A stretch of DNA of 64,000 nucleotides. Source: Simiduia curdlanivorans (GTDB lineage: Bacteria; Pseudomonadota; Gammaproteobacteria; Pseudomonadales; Cellvibrionaceae). The stretch spans positions 2,715,001 through 2,779,000 of the forward strand of contig NZ_JAUFQG010000004.1 of NCBI RefSeq assembly GCF_030409605.1. The letters run 5' to 3'. How positions within the stretch are numbered: the first letter of the stretch is position 1; each line of letters opens with the position of its first letter. This document shows positions 16,743 through 23,146 of the stretch, piece by piece. Made by a program: the position numbers and the translations under genes. The notes under the pieces are model-generated. The model saw only the letters and a list, made by a program, of their open reading frames with translations, was not told the DNA's origin and searched no databases.

Positions 16743-18233
16743 CTACCTCATCGGCAGCTTAATAATAAAGGTCGTGCCCTTGCCAGGCTGGGATTCCACG
16801 CTGATTTGTCCGCCGTGATGTTCCGTAATAATGAAGTAAGAAACGGATAAGCCAAGCCCTGTGCCTTGACCCACATCTTTGGTGGTGAAAAAAGGTTCGA
16901 AAATATGCCGGCGTACATTTTCTTGCATGCCGGGGCCGTTGTCGGCAATTTCTATGCAATACCAGTCGTTGTCTTTATAGGTTGCGACCCTGATCGTGGG
17001 GTTTAGCGGTGCGCCATACTCTGTTTGTTGGAAGGCCTGAAAGGCGTTGCGCAGCAGGTTTAAAATAACTTGCTGTATTTCGATGGCCGAGCAAGTGAGG
17101 CTGGGTAAATTCGCGTCGTAGTTTTTTTCAATTTTTGGCAATTCGATATCGTCACCGGTATCAATTTGCATGCTGTGGGTGGCTAAATCGAGCGAGTTAT
17201 CCAGTAGTTGAATAATGTCGGTGGGCGACTGGTCGCGATGCTGGCTGCGAGAAAATTCCAGCATGTTGCTGACAATACGCGCCGATCTTTCACCTGCTTC
17301 CCGAATGTGGTTTAAAAAAGTGGGAATGTCTCTGTGTTGCCAATAGCGGTCTAGCTGGTCTAGGTCTACGTTTAGCTTTTCGGCTTCCACTTTATTCATG
17401 GTTTGTTTAGCGTCGGTGCGCCGAATGATGTTCTGCACATTATTTAAAATGGCTGCAAGGGGGTTGTTTATTTCGTGCGCCATGCCGGCGGCAAGTTCGC
17501 CCAGCGACAGCATTTTTTCATTTTGGATCATCATGTGCTCAACTCGCACCCGCAGAGTTACATCGTCTATGCGGATGACGGCGCCGCCCATTTCTAGGGC
17601 CATGAGTGGGTAGACAGTTATGTCTGAATAACTAGCTTGATTGCCGCTACCTTGTTGTAGATTTTCCAGCGTTTGCGGAATTTGCGAATCGATAGCGGCT
17701 TCGATGGTGGCTTGAGAGATCACCAGTTCCGGGTAGACGTCATCGATAGTATTGCCAAGGGCGGCCTTAGAGCTGATGCCGATAAGCCTCTCCGCAGCCG
17801 CATTCCACAGGGTGATATGGCCGGCCCGGCTAACGCCGATCAGCACTGAGGGCATGGAGTTGATGATTGAGTGTAAGTAATCTTGCGTTTCCCTCAAGAG
17901 TTCTTCGGCTATCTCATGTCTGGCGGCGGCATCAGAGAGTTGATTGTTGGTATAGCGCAGCGATTCGGTGCGCTCTTCAATGCGGGTTTCTAAGTTTGCT
18001 TTGGCTTGCTCTAAGGCGTTTCTCGCCCTTTTGTACTTGATGCGGCTCTTTTGCAGCAGGCCAATCATCACTGCTTGCAGCGCAGCGAGTGCGAGCAGAG
18101 TCCAAAAGCCGAAATCCAGCTCACTAGCCATACTTGCCTGACACAGGTTGGGTGTGAGCAGTAAGGCACCGGCATAGGTTGTTCGCAGCAGGGTTGGGTG
18201 CTGGGATTTGGTGCTCTTTTCGGGCCTGTGCAT
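16743..18233 (-). CDS. PAS-containing membrane sensor histidine kinase (orphan)
   Basis: The 496-residue protein has two hydrophobic N-terminal segments (about 18-34 and 43-60) with almost no periplasmic part between them, then a coiled coil (65-120) and a PAS domain (about 118-230, SMPSVLIGVSRAGHITLWNAA). The dimerisation domain has the phospho-acceptor His253 in AAGMAHEINNPLAA, and the HATPase domain has LLRNAFQA, ADNGPGM and GTGLGLS. All kinase motifs are intact. The H-E-I-N-N-P box places it with NtrB-like or quorum-type hybrid relatives. No response regulator gene is adjacent, so its partner is elsewhere. The signal is probably cytoplasmic through PAS or membrane-derived; this is inference. 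It lies between two tRNA operons, on the opposite strand. Confidence 0.92.
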   Translation of the reverse strand: MHRPEKSTKSQHPTLLRTTYAGALLLTPNLCQASMASELDFGFWTLLALAALQAVMIGLLQKSRIKYKRARNALEQAKANLETRIEERTESLRYTNNQLSDAAARHEIAEELLRETQDYLHSIINSMPSVLIGVSRAGHITLWNAAAERLIGISSKAALGNTIDDVYPELVISQATIEAAIDSQIPQTLENLQQGSGNQASYSDITVYPLMALEMGGAVIRIDDVTLRVRVEHMMIQNEKMLSLGELAAGMAHEINNPLAAILNNVQNIIRRTDAKQTMNKVEAEKLNVDLDQLDRYWQHRDIPTFLNHIREAGERSARIVSNMLEFSRSQHRDQSPTDIIQLLDNSLDLATHSMQIDTGDDIELPKIEKNYDANLPSLTCSAIEIQQVILNLLRNAFQAFQQTEYGAPLNPTIRVATYKDNDWYCIEIADNGPGMQENVRRHIFEPFFTTKDVGQGTGLGLSVSYFIITEHHGGQISVESQPGKGTTFIIKLPMR

Positions 18234-18351
18234 GCCTGTCTCTCGTTGCCGTTCGGGGCTATTGTATAGCCTTTTTACGGTTCTCTGCTCTGGTTAATAA
18301 ATGGCCAAAAAGCGTTTATAAATCAATTTGTTAGCTTTTTCAGTAAAGTGA

Positions 18352-18379
18352 TTGACAGACTCCGCTAAAACGGTAGAAT
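18352..18379 (+). promoter_or_regulatory. promoter of the tRNA-Val-Asp operon
   Basis: TTGACA and TAGAAT with a 16-bp spacer, followed by GCGCGACC. The spacing and GC-rich discriminator match the other tRNA promoters in this window. tRNA-Val begins 17 bp downstream. Confidence 0.85.
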
Positions 18380-18395
18380 GCGCGACCTGAACAAC

Positions 18396-18471
18396 GGGTG
18401 GTTAGCTCAGTTGGTAGAGCGGCGCCCTTACAAGGCGTAGGTCACAGGTTCGACCCCTGTACCACCCACCA
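18396..18471 (+). tRNA. tRNA-Val (anticodon TAC)
   Basis: A 76-nt cloverleaf with acceptor GGGTGGT pairing to ACCACCC, T-arm ACAGGTTCGACCCCTGT and encoded CCA. The anticodon loop CTTACAA gives TAC. First gene of a two-tRNA unit with tRNA-Asp. Confidence 0.96.
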
Positions 18472-18517
18472 TATAAGGCAGTATTTAACAGCAGTTACTT
18501 ACGCCAACCGGTTATGC

Positions 18518-18594
18518 GGACCGGTAGTTCAGTTGGTTAGAATGCCGGCCTGTCACGCCGGAGGTCGCGGGTTCGAGTCCCGTCCGGTCCGCCA
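18518..18594 (+). tRNA. tRNA-Asp (anticodon GTC)
   Basis: A 77-nt cloverleaf with acceptor GGACCGG pairing to CCGGTCC, T-arm GCGGGTTCGAGTCCCGT and encoded CCA. The anticodon loop CTGTCAC gives GTC. Its last 17 nucleotides (18578-18594) recur exactly at 18758-18774 at the end of a downstream repeat element, a duplication of the 3' end such as integrating elements leave. Confidence 0.97.
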
Positions 18595-18597
18595 GTA

Positions 18598-18636
18598 CAA
18601 ATAAAAAAGCCCTCCTCGTGAGGGCTTTTTTATTTG
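18598..18636 (+). terminator. intrinsic terminator after tRNA-Asp
   Basis: AAATAAAAAAGCCCTC pairs with GAGGGCTTTTTTATTT around a CTCGT loop, with the T-run on both strands. It should end the tRNA-Val-Asp transcript before the repeat elements that follow. Confidence 0.92.
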
Positions 18637-18653
18637 TGTGGTGGATTGGGCGG

Positions 18654-18774
18654 GCGAGAACCCGCGTACGGGTTCGACAAATTCGTCAGGAACGAATTTG
18701 GGCAACGGCTGATAAGCCGTTGGGGCGCAGCCCCGAGCACAGGGAAGTGCGAGTCATTCCCGTCCGGTCCGCCA
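18654..18774 (+). repeat. multi-hairpin repeat element, copy 1, ending in a tRNA-Asp 3' duplicate
   Basis: Five hairpins follow each other with almost no spacing. H1 is CCCG-CGTA-CGGG (18661-18672). H2 is CAAATTCGT/ACGAATTTG (18678-18700). H3 is CAACGGCT/AGCCGTTG (18703-18722). H4 is GGGGC-GCA-GCCCC (18722-18734). H5 is GCAC/GTGC (18737-18750). The tail CGAGTCATTCCCG runs into an exact 17-nt copy of the tRNA-Asp 3' end including CCA (18758-18774). No protein-coding signal fits. The neighbouring copy keeps every stem with different bases, so the folded structure appears to be what is conserved. Confidence 0.85.
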
Positions 18775-18843
18775 CTGCCCGACTCTCGCTACAATTTCAC
18801 TTTAAAACTGAGCCCCCCTTTAACTACCCCTTCAAAGGCCACG

Positions 18844-18937
18844 CCCGCGTACGGGTTCGATCAAATTGTTGGGAACAAATTGAGACAACAGCTTTGCTGT
18901 TGGGGCATAGCCCCGAGGATCACGATGATCCGAGTCA
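18844..18937 (+). repeat. multi-hairpin repeat element, copy 2
   Basis: Same order of hairpins as copy 1: CCCG-CGTA-CGGG (18844-18855), CAAATTGTT/AACAAATTG (18862-18882), CAACAGC/GCTGTTG (18886-18902), GGGGC-ATA-GCCCC (18902-18914) and GGATCA/TGATCC (18917-18931), then CGAGTCA. In H2, H3 and H5 bases differ from copy 1 on both arms so that pairing is kept. The tail lacks the tRNA 3' duplicate. Confidence 0.85.
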
Positions 18938-18941
18938 CTAA

Positions 18942-19045
18942 TCGTCAGGAACGAATTTGGGCAACGGCTGATAAGCGCGGATGGCCGCCCCCTCGGGCAA
19001 CACCCCGACGGCAGGGCGCCCGAGTTCTTCTTGTCCGCCTCACCA
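18942..19045 (+). repeat. multi-hairpin repeat element, copy 3 (truncated and rearranged)
   Basis: 35 bases (18942-18976) are identical to 18683-18717 of copy 1, beginning inside H2 and ending inside H3, so the 5' part is missing. The rest holds a different GC-rich hairpin (TCGGG/CCCGA at 18993-19008 with flanking GC pairs) and ends CGAGTTCTTCTTGTCCGCC then TCACCA. That layout resembles the copy 1 tail but does not match tRNA-Asp. It looks like a recombinant or decayed copy. Confidence 0.7.
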
Positions 19046-19170
19046 CAGTCCGGCATTTGGCATCAATTCATTTACAAAGCGTACTAACTGCCTTTATACC
19101 AAAGCCTTAGCAGCCCTTTCTTTCTAATTTAGCTCGCAGTTTCAAGGCGGCACGTCATTCTATGCTTTTT

Positions 19171-19233
19171 GAGGCTTGAGGCTTGAGGCTTGAGGCTTGA
19201 GGCTTGAGGCTTGAGGCTTGAGGCTTGAGGCTT
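19171..19233. repeat. nine tandem copies of a 7-bp repeat (GAGGCTT)
   Basis: A perfect array of nine GAGGCTT units (63 bp). No ORF crosses it. With a 7-bp unit, slippage would change spacing rather than preserve a reading frame. It lies between the hairpin repeats and the PhoB-type promoter. Confidence 0.95.
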
Positions 19234-19315
19234 GATTCAAACTGAACCTTTCGTTCTGTTAGCAGTCTCAGGCTTTGCTTAAAGGTCTGATACGCGGTTT
19301 ATGCCGTATATCAAC

Positions 19316-19349
19316 CTGTCATGCAGATGTCATGAATATTGACTATGCT
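19316..19349 (+). promoter_or_regulatory. Pho box and -10 element (PhoB-type promoter)
   Basis: CTGTCAT-GCAG-ATGTCAT (19316-19333) has two 7-bp half-sites 4 bp apart, differing from the CTGTCAT repeat at one position only. Ten bases further lies TATGCT (19344-19349), the expected -10 spacing for a promoter in which PhoB replaces the -35 contact. It points to the small ORF at 19394. Derepression under phosphate starvation is the prediction. Confidence 0.65.
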
Positions 19350-19393
19350 GGCTAGGCATTAAAAAGTTAAGTTATTGGATATGGAGATATATC

Positions 19394-19480
19394 ATGCAGG
19401 ATTATGTAGAAGAGTTGTTAGACTTGTTGGAGGCCGAAGAGGCAGAAGAGCCTTGGGTTAGTGAGTCTTTAGGTTTGTAG
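19394..19480 (+). CDS. 28-residue acidic small protein, predicted phosphate-regulated
   Basis: The ORF encodes MQDYVEELLDLLEAEEAEEP followed by WVSESLGL: 28 residues, about a third of them Glu or Asp, with a leucine-rich amphipathic first half. A GGAG stands seven bases before the ATG, and a Pho box with -10 lies 45 bp upstream. After the stop comes a hairpin (19492-19524). I do not recognise the sequence. Its shape would suit a small acidic adaptor or inhibitor that binds another protein, but that is speculation. The case for a real gene rests on promoter, ribosome-binding site, ORF and hairpin being in correct order in an otherwise gene-free stretch. Confidence 0.5.
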   Translation: MQDYVEELLDLLEAEEAEEPWVSESLGL

Positions 19481-19491
19481 TTCCCCGTTAG

Positions 19492-19524
19492 CACCAGATT
19501 TGTTATTCCCTCCTTAATCTGGTG
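19492..19524. terminator. hairpin downstream of the small ORF
   Basis: CACCAGATT pairs with AATCTGGTG (nine perfect pairs, 15-base loop) 11 bp after the small-ORF stop. There is no T-run, so it may be a Rho-assisted end or a stability element rather than a classical terminator. Confidence 0.45.
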
Positions 19525-19649
19525 AGTTCATCACAGCCCTCATCCTTATTGTCGATCATACTTACACCTTCTATAGTTGATGAACTTATTATCCTCGTGG
19601 GTGTTGATCCTGCGGTTTAACCGATGTGGGTCGGTATGGGACTTGTGTT

Positions 19650-20996
19650 ATGCCATTCGCGCCAAACGAGTTAGCTGAGGCGGTTTACGTCTTCAAAGGC
19701 AATCGAATTATCCGGGAAATGCTCTATCCCGAATTCGAGGCCATTCTCGATGGTTATGTCCCTATCCCTGATTTTGCCAACAAGCAGGTAAAGGGCGTTT
19801 ACGTACGTATCAACTCGCGCTTTTTCGTTGCCGCTGCGGTGTTTTTTTACATTGAATTTGACGCCGAAGGCTTCCCCGATCGGCGTTGGAATATCCCCCT
19901 TGCTCAGCTTGCCGACACGGCCAAAAGCGGCCCCGATTTAGGGGCTGGCGCTATAGCCTTGGCCTGTGCGTCCCAGTGCGCTATCGAGTGGCATCAGCCC
20001 AAGCTGTGGGACCCAAGCATGGCCAGTGGCAAAAACAATTTTGCCATGTTGAAAAAGTCCGTGAAGGCCAATCGCTTGGGCCTCATTTTTAAGGCCGCCC
20101 AGGGCGATACGAATGTGCCTAATCCAGTGGCGCAAGCGAGCATGGATACAGCCTCGGCGCGGGCGCTAAAGGAAAAATATGAAACCGAGGTAAGAACCCA
20201 CGTAGCGCAACTATTAAAAGAGCAGCGGTTTCGGATGGGGGTTCAGAAAAATCAGTTTCAAGAGCAGGTAGACACGCTAAAGTCTGAGCACCAAAGCCGG
20301 CTGGCGCGCTACCAAGAGCGCTTGGCTGAGCGCGATAAGGACATTGAAAATTTGCGTTTACTTAATGCGCAATTAAAGGAGCGCATGGAGTCGCAAATGG
20401 TGAAGATGGATGGCATACGCGAGTATTTCGAGCACAAACTGAAATCGGCGCAGTCGGGCGAAAAAGAAAGTATTGAATCGCTGCGCAAACAATACGAGCT
20501 AGAGATGCAACTGAAGGTTGAGGCCGCCACCTCTGAGCTAGAAGACATGATTCAAATGCGCGATATGGAATTAATGTATCGCAATGAGCAGGAATCGAGC
20601 TTAAATGAGGAAGTCGCACGGTTAAGGGATGAGGTGCAAAACCTCGTGAGTAACTCTGGCAATGAAGTGTTGAGCCACCTGCAGGAGCGCGGCATTAATT
20701 TTGTTGCCTATCAGCCAGGTGCCGGGCACATAACTATTCCCGTGGCCGATTTAACCGCCTATACCGAAAACCCTCAGGATTACGCGGCGCAAAAGTGTGG
20801 CCTGACCCCAGTGCAATATCGCACCTGGCTCGTGCACTACCAAAACCCGTCCTGTTGCGCATTAAACTCTGATGGCAGTGTTTGCAGTGCGCCGATCGAT
20901 AGAGTGCACAACCCCAATGATTTTCACCCGGGTGAAAACGATCGCTGTGCTACCCACCGAACCGCTATTGTTCATGCAATGGCCGCATCTTCTTAG
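19650..20996 (+). CDS. uncharacterised protein with long central coiled coil
   Basis: From ATG 19650 (MPFAPNELAEAVYVFKG) the product is 448 residues. Residues 1-150 form a globular region (REMLYPEFEAILDGYVPI, VYVRINSRFFVAAAVFF). Residues about 165-350 are a strongly charged heptad-rich coiled coil. The last 90 residues are a compact domain with several cysteines and histidines (NPSCCALNSDGSVCSAPIDR, GENDRCATHR) that could bind a metal. No signal peptide or membrane segment is seen. I recognise it only as a conserved hypothetical of marine gammaproteobacteria. The coiled coil suggests a filament, tether or scaffold. The longest frame starts at 19626, but the MPFAPNE start is better placed. Confidence 0.8.
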   Translation: MPFAPNELAEAVYVFKGNRIIREMLYPEFEAILDGYVPIPDFANKQVKGVYVRINSRFFVAAAVFFYIEFDAEGFPDRRWNIPLAQLADTAKSGPDLGAGAIALACASQCAIEWHQPKLWDPSMASGKNNFAMLKKSVKANRLGLIFKAAQGDTNVPNPVAQASMDTASARALKEKYETEVRTHVAQLLKEQRFRMGVQKNQFQEQVDTLKSEHQSRLARYQERLAERDKDIENLRLLNAQLKERMESQMVKMDGIREYFEHKLKSAQSGEKESIESLRKQYELEMQLKVEAATSELEDMIQMRDMELMYRNEQESSLNEEVARLRDEVQNLVSNSGNEVLSHLQERGINFVAYQPGAGHITIPVADLTAYTENPQDYAAQKCGLTPVQYRTWLVHYQNPSCCALNSDGSVCSAPIDRVHNPNDFHPGENDRCATHRTAIVHAMAASS

Positions 20997-21020
20997 TGTA
21001 AAAATAGTCGCCTTCTCGTT

Positions 21021-22001
21021 ATGGTTTTTATCGCTGAATCAATTGCCGAAACGGCGAGTCGGGTGCCGATGCAACGGGTTGCTTGGCAGCTCATGGATCA
21101 GCAGGGGCTGGAGCTTTGGGTTAGGCGCGACGATTTGCTACCGGCTTGGTGCCAAGGCAATAAATACTACAAGTTGTATCACAACCTAAACAGCGTCGGC
21201 GACGATCAAACGGTGGTTAGTTTTGGCGGCGCTTTTTCCAATCATCTACACGCACTCGCACTGGCTGCAAAAATGCTTGGCGTGGCATGTGTGGGTATAG
21301 TGCGCGGTGAGCGGCCGGCTCGGCTTAGCCCGACGCTGGCCGATGTAGAGGCCGCGGGGATGCGATTGGTGTTCCTATCTAGGCTCGAGTATCGGCGCTT
21401 GACGGCGGCGTCATCTGATTCTGAGCGGTTGGCTGCGGTAGCGGAGCTCATGGCATGTCACCCTTCAAGTATTCATTTGGTGCCCGAAGGTGGTGCCAAT
21501 GCTGCAGGTATGGCGGGTTGTGCAGAGTTGGGCGCCAGTATTGCCGCACAAGCGGTTGCGCAGTTTGGCCAAGATTCGCCCTTTGATGATCTACTGTTGC
21601 CAGCGGCCACCGGCACAACCTTAGCGGGTTTGGCTAGGGGACTGCCGAAGGATTGGCGAATATCCGGGGTTTCTGTGTTGGGGCCAACGGTAAAAGGTGG
21701 TAGAAACAGTCTGTCAGACGTCATTACTGAGAATATCGGTTCGTTGCCTTGTGCGAGTTGGCGTTTATTAGCGGCTGATGGCTTGGGCGGCTACGCGCGC
21801 ACCACGCCGGCGCTACTGGCTTTTATGCAGGCGTTTCATGCCGAGACCGGCATACTGTTAGATCAGGTGTATACTGGAAAGCTATTTTGGGTCATCGCCC
21901 AGCAGGCTCAACGGCAATTTTGGCGCCCAGGCTCACGTTTACTGGCACTGCACACGGGCGGTTTACAGGGGCGACGAGGGTTGGAATGGAAAAGGGTATG
22001 A
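21021..22001 (+). CDS. PLP-dependent D-cysteine desulfhydrase / ACC deaminase family protein
   Basis: The 326-residue protein belongs to the fold-type II PLP family that includes D-cysteine desulfhydrase and ACC deaminase. The PLP-binding lysine lies in WCQGNKYYKLYHNL (residues 43-56), followed by VVSFGGAFSNHLHALALAAK and the glycine-rich LVPEGGANAAGMAGCAELG. Relatives break down D-cysteine to pyruvate, H2S and ammonia; the substrate here is unproven because the residues that separate the subfamilies cannot be judged by eye. It starts 24 bp after the coiled-coil gene. Its 3' end overlaps by 16 bp the next gene, a rhodanese-containing protein, which supports a sulfur-related role. Confidence 0.85.
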   Translation: MVFIAESIAETASRVPMQRVAWQLMDQQGLELWVRRDDLLPAWCQGNKYYKLYHNLNSVGDDQTVVSFGGAFSNHLHALALAAKMLGVACVGIVRGERPARLSPTLADVEAAGMRLVFLSRLEYRRLTAASSDSERLAAVAELMACHPSSIHLVPEGGANAAGMAGCAELGASIAAQAVAQFGQDSPFDDLLLPAATGTTLAGLARGLPKDWRISGVSVLGPTVKGGRNSLSDVITENIGSLPCASWRLLAADGLGGYARTTPALLAFMQAFHAETGILLDQVYTGKLFWVIAQQAQRQFWRPGSRLLALHTGGLQGRRGLEWKRV

Positions 22002-23146
22002 AGGGTATGGATTTGGCATTAATGGAAGAGTCTTCGGCCTTAGATTTTGGTTGGGTAAGAACCTTGGTGCCCCTAAAAGCTATGGGCGACGCACATTTAT
22101 TAGAGCTGTTACAGCATTGCCCTGCACAAATGGCCTTTAAAGGCCAGAATCTATTCGAAGCCGGTAGCTACGATCGTCAGCATGTTTATCTCTTGCATGG
22201 CGACGTTGAACTGCGCAAACCCGATGGTAGCTCGGAGCTAATAAAAGGCCGCAGTAGCTTATTTCCCCTAGCCGATGAGCAGCCAAGGCCTTGTTCTGCC
22301 GTGGCGCTAACCGATAGCAGTATTCTGCGTATTAATAGTGAGCAATTAGATAAGCTATTAACCTGGAGTCAGGTGGCAGAGTACTTGCAAATTGATACAG
22401 CCTATCAGCCCGAACTCGATGACGATGTTGATTGGATGTTGACGGTGCTTAAATCGAATCTTTTTTTTAAGGTTCCGCCCACCAATATTGGCGACATATT
22501 CACCCGCTTGCGGCCACAAAAAGTGGTTAAAGGTCAGGTGATTTTGCGCCAGGGTGAAATTGGTGACGGTTGTTATTTCATTAAAGAGGGTTGTGCGGAA
22601 GTGCTGCGCTCGGCCGACGGTGTGCAGCGGCCAATTCACCTGGCCGACATAGGCCCGGGGCGCTGTTTCGGCGAAGACGCCTTAGTGAATGAAACGGTTC
22701 GCAATGCCACGGTAAAAATGACCACCGATGGTGTTTTGATGGTGATGGATAAGCTTGATTTTATTCATCTGCTGAAGGAACCGCAGGTTAATCAGTTACC
22801 CCTAACGGCGCTGCAGTCGGTGCAGGCGCAGGCGGTGTTAATTGATGTGCGCACCGAAGATGAGTATGCACTCGGGCATTTGAGCCAGGCCGTCAATATT
22901 CCGCTCGGTCTGTTGCGGTTAAAAACTCGGATGCTCAATGTAGCGCAGGAATACGTTTTATATTGCGATACGGGTAGGCGTTCCCATGCGGCGACCTATT
23001 TACTGCAAAAACTGGGTTATAAAGTGAGCTATTTGCAAAAAGGTGTGAATCAAGATCTCGATTTGCGCCGGCAATTGGCGAGCAATAAAGGCGATTATTT
23101 ATTGAAAGATGGGCGCGCAACGCCCGTGCTCGATTCGGGCCAGTAG
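21986..23146 (+). CDS. tandem cNMP-binding domains fused to a rhodanese domain
   Basis: The 386-residue cytoplasmic protein carries two cyclic-nucleotide-binding folds and a rhodanese domain. The first fold (about 25-140) is degenerate. The second (about 155-270) has an intact phosphate-binding cassette, CFGEDALVNETVRNATV, with the usual Glu (E230) and Arg (R239). The C-terminal rhodanese domain (about 278-370) has VLIDVRTEDEY and an active-site loop YCDTGRRS with Cys327, so it could carry a persulfide. The family suggests a sulfur-transfer activity gated by cAMP or a similar ligand. ATG 21986 has GAGGG five bases upstream and overlaps the desulfhydrase-like gene. The gene tail overlaps the convergent DUF1853 gene by 52 bp. 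Confidence 0.88.
   Translation: MEKGMKGMDLALMEESSALDFGWVRTLVPLKAMGDAHLLELLQHCPAQMAFKGQNLFEAGSYDRQHVYLLHGDVELRKPDGSSELIKGRSSLFPLADEQPRPCSAVALTDSSILRINSEQLDKLLTWSQVAEYLQIDTAYQPELDDDVDWMLTVLKSNLFFKVPPTNIGDIFTRLRPQKVVKGQVILRQGEIGDGCYFIKEGCAEVLRSADGVQRPIHLADIGPGRCFGEDALVNETVRNATVKMTTDGVLMVMDKLDFIHLLKEPQVNQLPLTALQSVQAQAVLIDVRTEDEYALGHLSQAVNIPLGLLRLKTRMLNVAQEYVLYCDTGRRSHAATYLLQKLGYKVSYLQKGVNQDLDLRRQLASNKGDYLLKDGRATPVLDSGQ

Noticed and set aside
18618..19110. Overlapping ORFs of 74-158 codons in the stretch behind tRNA-Asp
   Set aside because: They run across hairpins and the tRNA-end duplicate. Composition is Arg/Gly/Pro-rich from the repeats, and no ribosome-binding site or family match is visible.
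19171..19233. CRISPR array
   Set aside because: The units are 7 bp, contiguous and without spacers.
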